From NCBI GenBank assembly GCA_036268615.1, contig DATATV010000155.1:1-64000 (forward strand): DNA of 64,000 bases, written 5' to 3'. Position 1 is the first letter of the stretch. Each line of letters starts with the position of its first letter. A program made the position numbers and the translations under genes. Below the pieces are notes generated by a model. It was not told the DNA's origin. It saw only the letters and a program-made list of their open reading frames with translations, and searched no databases. Below, piece by piece: positions 52,008 through 59,619 of this stretch. This DNA comes from DATATV01 sp036268615 (GTDB taxonomy: Bacteria > Actinomycetota > Actinomycetes > Mycobacteriales > Pseudonocardiaceae).

Positions 52008-52867
52008 TCGACCAGCCGAGGGTTCACCGGTCCTATCGAACCGTCGGCGGCGCGCAGCTGCATCTGCGCGCCGCCGGCGGGACCGGGCCCCGGGTGGCAC
52101 TGCTGCACCACGCCCCGGCCAGCGCCGCGGTCTGGGACCCGCTGCTGCCGCCGCTGGCCGAGCGGGGACTGGCCGCTGTCGCGGTGGACCTACCCGGTTA
52201 CGGCGGGTCGGACCGGCCCGCCGCCGCACCCGACCTCTCCTGGTACGCCGACCGGATTGCCGACTTCCTCGACCTGGAGGCCCCCGGCGAACCGTGGCTG
52301 GTGGTCGGCCGGCAGACCGGTGCGGCGGTCGCGGCGGCCGTCGCGGTGCGCCGTCCTCGGCTCGTGCGCGGGCTGATGCTCTGGGGCTATCCGGTCTTCG
52401 AGCCTGCTCTGATGACCCGGTTGGCCACGGAGACGACCGACCCGCTGACCGAGGAGCTGAGTTCGATCCGGCACTGGTTGGCCGATCTGCACCGGGTGGA
52501 CCGCCTGGCCGGTTCGGACGACTACGTCCGGGCGGCATTGGCGGACCACCTGGCCGCGGGCTCCGAACAGCACTGGGCGCACAATGCGCTCGGCCGGGCG
52601 GACCCGGAAGCGCTGCTGCGGCTGGTCGAGCAGCCGATTGTGCTGGTCTACGACCTGACCCGGACCGACCTGCCGGCGCAGCTGGCGGCCGTCAGCAGAG
52701 CCAGGACGATCGTGCCCCGGGCGACCTTTGTGGACATTGCCGGGGTCTCGTCGTCGCTGGCACCGGACGCGGTGCCCGTTCTCGCCGAACTCGTGGCCCG
52801 GTTCGCCACGAGTCCGGCGTCAGTCCATCCGACCGGCACGACAGATGGGGAGAACCACCGTCCATGA
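52004..52867 (+). CDS. Alpha/beta hydrolase with atypical nucleophile elbow
   Basis: A 287-residue alpha/beta-fold protein: HHAPASAAVWDPLLPPLAERGLAAVAVDLPGYGGSDRP near residue 35-65 is the classical oxyanion strand and D-x-P-G-Y-G-x-S block. At the nucleophile elbow, where G-x-S-x-G is expected, the sequence is VVGRQTGAAVA, so Gln replaces Ser. The C-terminal His position reads VDIAGVSSSLAP with no clear His. It may be a non-hydrolytic member such as an isomerase, dehydratase or cofactor-less oxygenase-like enzyme. Its only suitable start is TTG 52004, overlapping the lipoprotein stop (TTGA). Confidence 0.68.
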   Translation: MIDQPRVHRSYRTVGGAQLHLRAAGGTGPRVALLHHAPASAAVWDPLLPPLAERGLAAVAVDLPGYGGSDRPAAAPDLSWYADRIADFLDLEAPGEPWLVVGRQTGAAVAAAVAVRRPRLVRGLMLWGYPVFEPALMTRLATETTDPLTEELSSIRHWLADLHRVDRLAGSDDYVRAALADHLAAGSEQHWAHNALGRADPEALLRLVEQPIVLVYDLTRTDLPAQLAAVSRARTIVPRATFVDIAGVSSSLAPDAVPVLAELVARFATSPASVHPTGTTDGENHRP

Positions 52868-54282
52868 GCACAGCTCTCGCGGTCCAACTGGCGGAATTCG
52901 CTGTCGGAGCCCGCTTTGACCGGCTGCCCACCGAGGTTGGCACCAGCGTGGTCGAACGGGTGCTCGACTCGGTCGGCGTCTCGCTGGGCGCGTTCCCGCT
53001 GGACACCAGCCAGGCCGCCATCGCGGTCGTGCGCAGCCGGGGCGGCACGGCACAGGCGCGGGTGATCGGTAGCGGCGACCGACTCCCGGCCGCCAGCGCG
53101 GCGTTCGCCAACGGTGTACTCGCGCACTCGCTCGACTACGACGACACCCATCTGCCGTCGATCCTGCACCCGAGCGCGTCGATCGTGCCCGGCGCGCTCG
53201 CCGCCGCGCAGCTGTTCGGCCGGTCGGGCGCGGAGTTCCTGACCGCGGTCGCGGTCGGTCTTGAGGTGTGCGTCCGGCTGGGGATGAGCGGGTACGACGA
53301 GAAGACCAACAGCAACGTGTTCTTCGACCGGGGCCAGCACGCCACGTCGATCTGCGGGACGATCGGCGCCGCGGTGGCCGCGGCGAAACTGTCCGGCGCG
53401 GATGCCGGCGGGATCTGCGACGCCATCGGGATCAGTGCGTCGATGGCTGCCGGCATCATCGAGGCCAACCGCGGTGGCGGCACGGTCAAGCGGCTGCACT
53501 GCGGTTGGGCCGCCCAGTCCGGGGTGTCCGCGGCCGAACTCACCGCGCACGGCTTCACCGGCCCGGACACCGTGTTGGAGGGGCGATTCGGCCTGCTGAA
53601 CGCGTTTCTGGGCGAGCACGCCGACCTGCGGGTGGTGACCGCCGACCTGGGCGGTCACTGGCACGTGCCGGACATCTTCGTCAAGCCCTACCCGGCCAAT
53701 CACTTCACCCACACGGTGGTCGACGCGGCCGCCGAACTGGCCCGGCGCGGGGTGCGACCGGTGGACATCGTCAGCGTCGAAGTGGGCGTGCCGGACGCGA
53801 TCGTGCGCACCATCGGCGAACCGATCGAGGTGAAACGAGCGCCGCAGACCGGTTACCAGGCACAGTTCAGCGGCCCGTACGCGGTCACCGTCGGCCTGCT
53901 CGGGGGGCACGGCCTCGGCGCCGCGCTGGTCGACTACACCGACGAACTGGCGCAGGACGCCGAGCGGCGGGCGATCATGCGGCGGGTCACCGTCGTCGCC
54001 GACGCGACCTGTGACGAGGTGTATCCCCACCAGTTCCCGGCCGTGCTGACCGCGGAGCTGACCGACGGCACCCGGCAGGTCAGCGAGGTGATGGTCAACC
54101 GGGGCGGCCGATTGCGGCCGCTGTCCCGGCCGGAACTGGAGACCAAGTTCACCGACAACGCGACCCGCGTGCTCACCGAGGGCCAGGTGACGGGTGCCCT
54201 CGCGGAGATCCGCCGACTGCCCGAGGCGGCCACCGTCGACGCGTTGCTGGCCGCGGTGAGCGTGGCCGAGGAGTCGCGGTGA
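52864..54282 (+). CDS. MmgE/PrpD family protein (second copy)
   Basis: A 472-residue MmgE/PrpD protein with the family active-site text HSLDYDDTHLPSILHPSASIVPGALAAAQLFGRSG near residue 85-115 (D-D and H-P conserved) and GTIGAAVAAAKLSGADAGGICDAIGISASMAAGI. The C-terminal domain contains VKPYPANHFTHTVVDAAAEL. It keeps the family pattern better than the copy at 29757. Expected chemistry is dehydration, decarboxylation or isomerisation of a di/tricarboxylate-like acid. ATG 52864 overlaps the previous stop, and its own stop overlaps the next GTG. Confidence 0.87.
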   Translation: MSTALAVQLAEFAVGARFDRLPTEVGTSVVERVLDSVGVSLGAFPLDTSQAAIAVVRSRGGTAQARVIGSGDRLPAASAAFANGVLAHSLDYDDTHLPSILHPSASIVPGALAAAQLFGRSGAEFLTAVAVGLEVCVRLGMSGYDEKTNSNVFFDRGQHATSICGTIGAAVAAAKLSGADAGGICDAIGISASMAAGIIEANRGGGTVKRLHCGWAAQSGVSAAELTAHGFTGPDTVLEGRFGLLNAFLGEHADLRVVTADLGGHWHVPDIFVKPYPANHFTHTVVDAAAELARRGVRPVDIVSVEVGVPDAIVRTIGEPIEVKRAPQTGYQAQFSGPYAVTVGLLGGHGLGAALVDYTDELAQDAERRAIMRRVTVVADATCDEVYPHQFPAVLTAELTDGTRQVSEVMVNRGGRLRPLSRPELETKFTDNATRVLTEGQVTGALAEIRRLPEAATVDALLAAVSVAEESR

Positions 54283-54977
54283 AGCTTTCCGTTCGGGAGT
54301 GGGGAAACGGCGATCGACTGGCGATCCTGGTGCACGGCGCGTCCGGCACCGCGGAGTCCATGCGTCCCTTCGCCGAGCAACTCGTCGACCGGGGCTACCG
54401 GGTGCTCGCGCCGGACCTGCGCGGCCACGGCAGCAGCCCACGCGGTGGGCCGTACTCGCTCGCCGCACTGGCCGCCGACCTGGTCGAGTCGCTGCCGCCC
54501 GGCGCCGAACTCGTCGCCGGGCACTCCTTCGGCGGCAAGCTGTTGCCGTTGGCCGTCAGTGGCCTGCGGCCGGCCCGGGCGATGTACCTCGACCCGGCCT
54601 GGATCGCGCCGCTCGGACCGGCCGGTGGGCTGCCGCTGGCCAAGGACGACGGCACTCCGATGGCCGTCGCGGACCTGCGCGCGGTCCGGCCGGAGGCGGA
54701 CGAGGCCGTGCTGCGGGACATGGTCGCCCGGTACCTGGCCACCGACTGGCGGATGTTCCACGAGCCGAGGGTCAAACTGCGCCAGCACACTCCGCCGCCG
54801 CTGGTCGCCGAGGTGCCCTCGCTGGTGGTGCGGGCCGATCCGAGCGAACTGGTGGACGATCTGGCGGACCGGCTGCGCGCCGGCGGTTACGAGGTGCGCA
54901 CCCAGCCGGGGGCCGGCCACGGACTGTTCCAGGAGGACATGGACGCGTTCCTGGCCACGGTCGCCGGATGGATCTGA
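54279..54977 (+). CDS. Alpha/beta hydrolase
   Basis: A 232-residue alpha/beta hydrolase: AILVHGASGTAESMRPFAEQL near residue 15, APDLRGHGSSPRGGPYSL near 50, the nucleophile elbow AGHSFGGKLLP (Ser near 83), LVVRADPSELV with the acid and PGAGHGLFQEDMDAFL with the His, so the triad is complete. It hydrolyses an ester, thioester or amide of the pathway. The GTG overlaps the previous gene by four bases and its 3' end overlaps the serine hydrolase by 10 bp. Confidence 0.82.
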   Translation: MKLSVREWGNGDRLAILVHGASGTAESMRPFAEQLVDRGYRVLAPDLRGHGSSPRGGPYSLAALAADLVESLPPGAELVAGHSFGGKLLPLAVSGLRPARAMYLDPAWIAPLGPAGGLPLAKDDGTPMAVADLRAVRPEADEAVLRDMVARYLATDWRMFHEPRVKLRQHTPPPLVAEVPSLVVRADPSELVDDLADRLRAGGYEVRTQPGAGHGLFQEDMDAFLATVAGWI

Positions 54978-56131
54978 TCGATCGGCTCGGGCAGGCGCTG
55001 CGACCGCTGGTTGCCGCCGGCCGCCGACCCGGACTGGTGCACGGTGTCGTTCGCGCCGACGGGCCGCCGCTGGTCGAGGCGGTGGGCTCGGCCGACGTGT
55101 CGGCGGGCGCGCCGATGCGTCCGGACAGCCTGTTCCGGCTCTACTCACAGACCCGGATCATCACCACGGTGGCCGTGCTGACGTTGGTCGAGCGTGGGCT
55201 GCTGCGGTTGGCCGAACCGGTGTCGCGGTTCGTGCCGGAGTTCGCCGCGACCGAGGTACTGGTGACCCGCGTCGACGGCACGGTCACCACCGAGGCACAG
55301 GCCACGCCGATGACCGTCGCGCACCTGCTGACCTACACCGCGGGCCTTGGTTACGCGCACGACTACCCGCCCGAGCTCGGCCTGCGCCACCAGGACGTGC
55401 TCGGCACCCACCTGGACGTGGCGACCGGAATGCGCCGGTTGGCCGAGTTCCCGCTGCTGGACCAGCCCGGTCGACGCTGGCGGTACGGTTTCTCCGGCGA
55501 CCTGCTCGGTCTGGTGGCCGAGCGTGCTGCTGGTGAGTCGCTACCGGATCCGTTGCGGCACAATGTTTTCGAACCGGTCAACATGCCCGATACCGCATTC
55601 TGGGCGCCGCCCGCGCAACACCACCGACTGACCCGAATCCACCGTGCGACACCGGCTGGTGGCTGGGCCGATGTCAGCGACGAAGTGTTGCAACTGGGCA
55701 CCTGGACCAATGACGGCCCGCTGAAGTCCGGCGGCGGTGGGCTGATCTCGACCGCGCCCGACTTCCTGCGGTTCTGCCGGATGTTGTTGGGCGAGGGCAC
55801 CATCGACGGCGTTCGGGTGCTGCGGCCCGAGTCGGTCGCGGCCATCCTGTCCCGGCAGACGACCGAGGATCAGGGTCTGGTCGACGACCTGCGCGAGCCG
55901 AGTGCGGCCACCCGTGGTTATGCCTGGGGCTACGGCGTCGGCATCCGGGCGGCCGGCGTCCCGCACGGTGTTCCCGGCTCGCCCGGCGACGCGGCCTGGT
56001 CGGGCCTGGCTGACACCCATTTCGTCATCGACCGTTCCCGTGGCCTGGCCGCGGTCGCGCTGGCCCAGTACTTCGGCCCGGACGCCGACGCGCTGCCCAT
56101 CGCCCTGCGCGCCGCCCTCCGGCCGGACTGA
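54968..56131 (+). CDS. Class C beta-lactamase-fold protein with Arg for the SxxK lysine
   Basis: A 387-residue cytosolic (no signal peptide) member of the beta-lactamase/esterase EstB family. The nucleophile motif S-x-x-K of active members aligns with LFRLYSQTRIITTVAVLTL, giving Ser-Gln-Thr-Arg, so the general-base Lys is Arg. The Tyr motif region WRYGFSGDLLGLVAE and the C-terminal WSGLADTHFVID region are kept. It could be a weak or altered hydrolase, or a binding protein. ATG 54968 overlaps the upstream gene by 10 bp. Last gene of the importer unit, followed by a 13-bp-stem terminator. Confidence 0.78.
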   Translation: MDLIDRLGQALRPLVAAGRRPGLVHGVVRADGPPLVEAVGSADVSAGAPMRPDSLFRLYSQTRIITTVAVLTLVERGLLRLAEPVSRFVPEFAATEVLVTRVDGTVTTEAQATPMTVAHLLTYTAGLGYAHDYPPELGLRHQDVLGTHLDVATGMRRLAEFPLLDQPGRRWRYGFSGDLLGLVAERAAGESLPDPLRHNVFEPVNMPDTAFWAPPAQHHRLTRIHRATPAGGWADVSDEVLQLGTWTNDGPLKSGGGGLISTAPDFLRFCRMLLGEGTIDGVRVLRPESVAAILSRQTTEDQGLVDDLREPSAATRGYAWGYGVGIRAAGVPHGVPGSPGDAAWSGLADTHFVIDRSRGLAAVALAQYFGPDADALPIALRAALRPD

Positions 56132-56141
56132 CCGGAGCAGG

Positions 56142-56179
56142 TCGTGTGTGGCGGCTCCGGCCCGAACCGCCACACACGA
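56142..56179. terminator. Bidirectional hairpin terminator
   Basis: Perfect 13-bp stem: TCGTGTGTGGCGG (56142-56154) with CCGCCACACACGA (56167-56179), loop 12. It lies between the convergent serine-hydrolase-like gene and glycoside hydrolase gene. Confidence 0.82.
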
Positions 56180-56227
56180 TCCCACCGGTGTCCGAAGACA
56201 GCCGATGCCCTCGCCGGATCGCTACCG

Positions 56228-56630
56228 CTATGCGTAGATACCGAATTCGTACACCGAGTAGCCGTACGCCGTGCCCCGCGCGGTGCCGGTCAGCCGCACG
56301 TACCGGCCCGAGCCGGTCACGTCGAAGTCGTCGACGCCGCCGTTTCCGGTGGTGGTCGAGTAGATCGTCGTCCAGTTGGTCCCGTCGGTCGAGGTCTGCA
56401 CCTGGTAGGCCGAGCCGTAGGCGGATTCCCAGACGAGTTGCACGTGTTTGATGTTGGTCACCTGGCCGAGGTCGACCTGGAGCCACTGCGGATCGCTCCA
56501 GTCACTCGCCCAGCGGGTGGTGTTGTTGCCGTCGGTGGCGTTGCCCGGCGGGAACGGCGCGCCGGTGCCGGTGGCCTGGTAGGACGAGGCGGTGGTCGGT
56601 TTGCCCAGCGCCACGTTCGTGCCGCTGACC
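56228..56630 (-). repeat. Intragenic discoidin repeat, C-terminal copy
   Basis: Encodes the C-terminal discoidin domain. It matches the N-terminal copy at about 58735-59110 in both protein (SGRYVRLTGTARGTAYGYS against SGRYVRMYGTARATGYGYS) and DNA (for example the shared GTCGAGTAGATCGTCGTCCA). Confidence 0.7.
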
Positions 56631-59254
56631 GGCGGTGGGACCACGGTGAACGAGCGCGTCTCGATGCCGACATTGCCCTGGCCGTCGTAGGCGTAGACGT
56701 AGACCTTCCACACGCCCAGCTGCTGCGGCGCGGTGACGCCGAAGCTGCTCGCCCCGGTCTGACTGAACGTCGCGTACTGGAGGCCGGTGCCGCTGTCCAC
56801 GTACTTGCTGGTGTACATCAGGTTGTAGCGCAACGGATCGCCGTCCGGATCGGCCACCCCGACGTTCACCGTGAACTGGCCGCCGGCCGGCACTGTGGTG
56901 GTGTTGCTCAGCGTCATGCTGGAGATCACCGGCGGCGTGTTCGCCTGCGGGGTGCCGCCGTAGAGCTTGGCCACCTGGTAGTAGGACAGCCGTTTCCAGC
57001 CGCCGGTCGCCAGGTTGAACCAGACCCCGCCGAAGTCGTTCTCGTTGCCGTAGTTGAACATCGTCGCGCCCAGCGCCACCCCGGAGTGCCCGGTGATGCA
57101 GCCCCACGCGGTCGCGTAACCGGCGGCCTTCTGCTGGTCGGTCGGCTCGGTCGGCACCCCGTTGGCGTCGTTGGGCACCTCCCACTCACCGGCCTCGCCG
57201 GTCTCGGTGACGATGTAGGGCTTGGTGTAGCCGCCGTTGATCCAGTCCTGCTTCACCGTGCACACCGCGCCGTAGGAGTTCACCGCGTACAGGTCAAGGT
57301 CGGGTGTGTCGGCCTTGTAGTAGGGCCACGCGCCGGTCCACGCGTCCGTCGAGGTCACCGGGTGGTTGGGGTCGGCGGCGTGGATCGCCTGGGTCACCTG
57401 CTCGACGTACTGCGCGTAGGCATTGCGCTCGGCCTCCAACTGCGCGCCCGAGTACGTGTTCTGCAGGGTCAGCAGCACCTCGTTGCCGACATCCCACATC
57501 AGCACCGCCGGATCGTTCTTGTAGGCGTTGACCCACTGCAGGATCGAGGTCAGGGTGGTCGACTTGTAGTTGGTGTCGTTGAGATAGTCGGTGCCCTGGT
57601 TGAGCCAGAACCCGTTGATCACCTTGATCCCGTAGGCGGCCGCCTGGTCCAGCAGCGGCTGGGTGGTGCCGTCGGTGCCCCAGGTGCGCACCGTGTTGAC
57701 GCCCATCGAGCGCAGGTCGGGCATGTGCGCCTCGGCCGCGTTGGTGGCCGGGCCGAAGGTGACGCCCTTGATCTGGAACGGCGCGCCGTTGACCGACAGA
57801 CCCCAGTTGCCCTGGTTGCCGGTCACCTTGACCACGCTGCCGCCGGTGGGCACCGGCGGGGCGGTCGCGGTCGGCGGGGCGGTGCCGGTGGTCTGGTAGA
57901 CGCCCAGCGCGCCGACGCTCATCGTGCCGCCGGAGCTGGTCTGTGCGCCGGGGGAGGTGCACCCGCACACGGTGTTCGCGTACGAGCCGCCGACGGCGAG
58001 GTCGAGCACGATGAAGAAGCCGTGGTCGATGGCCGCCTGCCAGGTGCTGATCCCGACCTGGCTCTCCCGGACCAGCCAGACCTGCTGGTTGTCGATGTAG
58101 AACCGGATCTGCTCGTCGGTGGTCGTGCGGTCGATGATCTCCGAGTAGGTGTGATAACCGGTCTGGCAGCCGGCGCAGGTGGCCAGCCCGCTGGTCATCC
58201 CGTTGTACTCGGCGCAGTTTCCGCCCGGCGCGGTGCCGCAGTGCAGCGTCTCGGAGGACGCGCTGCGGCCGTTGACATCCTCCATGATGTCCGTTTCGCC
58301 GGTGCCCGGCCAGGAGTTGATGTTGGTCCGGTAGCCGGCGCCGAGCGTGCGGAACGCCGGCCAGTAGCCCAGGCCGTTGGCCGGGTCGGGTTGCTCGATG
58401 GACGCGCTGATCATCAGCTGACCGCCGGCCGGCGCGGTGAAGTCGCTGCGCTGTGTCTCCACCCGGCCGGAGGTCCACGCGCCGTTGGTGTCGCGCGCGG
58501 TGATGTCGAGGTGGCCGTTGCCGTCCAGGGCCACGTTGTTCGTCGAGTTGGTCATCGTCTCGACCTCGCCGGTGCTCCAGTTCGCCGGACCGCCCGGATA
58601 GCCCGTGCCGGTGTCGGTGATCCAGTTCGCCGAGGAGGGCGAGGTGCCGGCCGTGCCGGCGAAGTTGTCGGTCCACACCGGGGTCCAGTTCGGTGGTGGT
58701 GGTGTGGTGGTGGTGGTGCCGCCACCGGACCCGGCGGTGCCGTAGACCTGGAACTCGAACAACGAGTAGCCGTAACCGGTGGCCCGTGCGGTGCCGTACA
58801 TCCGGACGTACCGGCCGGAGCCGGCGACGGTCAGCGTCTGGGTGCCGCCGGTGCCAGTGGTGGTCGAGTAGATCGTCGTCCAGGTGTTGGCGTCCGCGGA
58901 GACCTGGATCTGGAAGCCGGACGCGTAGGCGGCCTCCCACTGGAGCACGACCTGGCTGATGGTGTCGGTGGCGCCGAGGTCGACCTGTAACCACTGCGGG
59001 TCACTCCACGCGCTGGCCCAGCGGGTGGTCGAGTTGCCGTCCACGGCCGCCGACGGCGGGAACGCGTCCTGCTCCGTGGACGAGGCGGTGGCTGGTTTTC
59101 CTTGGGAGAGCAGGGTTCCGGCGGCGTGCACCGGGTTGGCGACGGCGACAAGGGCGCACGCGGCCAGCAGGCACGCGATCACTGCCGCGGCGATGACGTG
59201 CGGGGTGCGGTGGGGACTCCGGCGCGTCGAATCGCCGGAGGAGATGGCCTGCAT
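56228..59254 (-). CDS. Secreted bifunctional glycoside hydrolase: discoidin-GH16-TIM barrel-Ig-discoidin
   Basis: A 1008-residue exported enzyme. Order: signal peptide (about 1-44, IAAAVIACLLAACALVAVANPVHAA), F5/8-type-C discoidin domain (about 45-178), Thr/Pro linker, GH16 catalytic domain (about 195-440) with GETDIMEDVNG (E-x-D-x-x-E nucleophile and acid/base), linker, a TIM-barrel glycosidase of the GH2/GH5 kind (about 460-770) with MWDVGNEVLL (acid/base Glu) and IVTETGEAGEW (nucleophile Glu), an Ig-like domain, and a second discoidin domain (about 875-1008). GH16 activity suggests beta-1,3/1,4-glucan or related galactan cleavage; the barrel may trim the products. Start ATG 59254 after GGAG. 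Divergent from the GH3 gene, with LacI-type operators between. Confidence 0.85.
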   Translation of the reverse strand: MQAISSGDSTRRSPHRTPHVIAAAVIACLLAACALVAVANPVHAAGTLLSQGKPATASSTEQDAFPPSAAVDGNSTTRWASAWSDPQWLQVDLGATDTISQVVLQWEAAYASGFQIQVSADANTWTTIYSTTTGTGGTQTLTVAGSGRYVRMYGTARATGYGYSLFEFQVYGTAGSGGGTTTTTPPPPNWTPVWTDNFAGTAGTSPSSANWITDTGTGYPGGPANWSTGEVETMTNSTNNVALDGNGHLDITARDTNGAWTSGRVETQRSDFTAPAGGQLMISASIEQPDPANGLGYWPAFRTLGAGYRTNINSWPGTGETDIMEDVNGRSASSETLHCGTAPGGNCAEYNGMTSGLATCAGCQTGYHTYSEIIDRTTTDEQIRFYIDNQQVWLVRESQVGISTWQAAIDHGFFIVLDLAVGGSYANTVCGCTSPGAQTSSGGTMSVGALGVYQTTGTAPPTATAPPVPTGGSVVKVTGNQGNWGLSVNGAPFQIKGVTFGPATNAAEAHMPDLRSMGVNTVRTWGTDGTTQPLLDQAAAYGIKVINGFWLNQGTDYLNDTNYKSTTLTSILQWVNAYKNDPAVLMWDVGNEVLLTLQNTYSGAQLEAERNAYAQYVEQVTQAIHAADPNHPVTSTDAWTGAWPYYKADTPDLDLYAVNSYGAVCTVKQDWINGGYTKPYIVTETGEAGEWEVPNDANGVPTEPTDQQKAAGYATAWGCITGHSGVALGATMFNYGNENDFGGVWFNLATGGWKRLSYYQVAKLYGGTPQANTPPVISSMTLSNTTTVPAGGQFTVNVGVADPDGDPLRYNLMYTSKYVDSGTGLQYATFSQTGASSFGVTAPQQLGVWKVYVYAYDGQGNVGIETRSFTVVPPPVSGTNVALGKPTTASSYQATGTGAPFPPGNATDGNNTTRWASDWSDPQWLQVDLGQVTNIKHVQLVWESAYGSAYQVQTSTDGTNWTTIYSTTTGNGGVDDFDVTGSGRYVRLTGTARGTAYGYSVYEFGIYA
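58735..59110 (-). repeat. Intragenic discoidin repeat, N-terminal copy
   Basis: Encodes the N-terminal discoidin domain; imperfect copy of the segment at 56228-56630. Shared blocks include STTRWASAWSDPQWLQVDLG and STTTGTGGTQTL against STTTGNGGVDDF. Confidence 0.7.
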
Positions 59255-59391
59255 GGCGTCTCCAGCTTCGTTGGTGGATGACGGGCGGGGCGGCGCCGTG
59301 CTCGACCGGTGGGCGCGACCCGGTCCGGGTGAGTCCTTCAGTGCGGAAGTCAGCAGTGATCGGTGCGCGGACAGTCGGTGCCGAGAAGTTT

Positions 59392-59405
59392 GGAGAGCGC
59401 TCTCC
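59392..59405. promoter_or_regulatory. LacI-type operator 1
   Basis: Perfect palindrome GGAGAGCGCTCTCC with a central CG, the usual LacI-family form and close to the streptomycete CebR box (TGGGAGCGCTCCCA). It lies 138 bp before the GH16-fusion start. Confidence 0.75.
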
Positions 59406-59586
59406 GTCTCGGAACGCAGTGTCACACCACGGTTACGGCGGTGTCAAGGGCGATCCCTCAGCACTGCGGTCCCCCTGTTCCGCAACGGTTTTCCGGTGCC
59501 GTTCGGTTGGCGAATACCGCAGACCTGGCGGGTGTTCGATCAGACATTGACGCGGCCGGCTCCGACCAGGCATCCTGCGACTGCGG

Positions 59587-59600
59587 GGAGAGCGCTCTCC
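59587..59600. promoter_or_regulatory. LacI-type operator 2
   Basis: Identical 14-bp palindrome GGAGAGCGCTCTCC, ending 19 bp before the GH3 start, where a bound repressor would block transcription. Confidence 0.78.
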
Positions 59601-59619
59601 GAATCGGCGATGGGGGACC

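Larger units (their letters stand above)
59255..59619. other. Divergent control region of the GH16-fusion and GH3 genes
   Basis: 365 bases without a gene. It holds two 14-bp palindromes GGAGAGCGCTCTCC at 59392-59405 and 59587-59600, one near each promoter. Confidence 0.6.
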
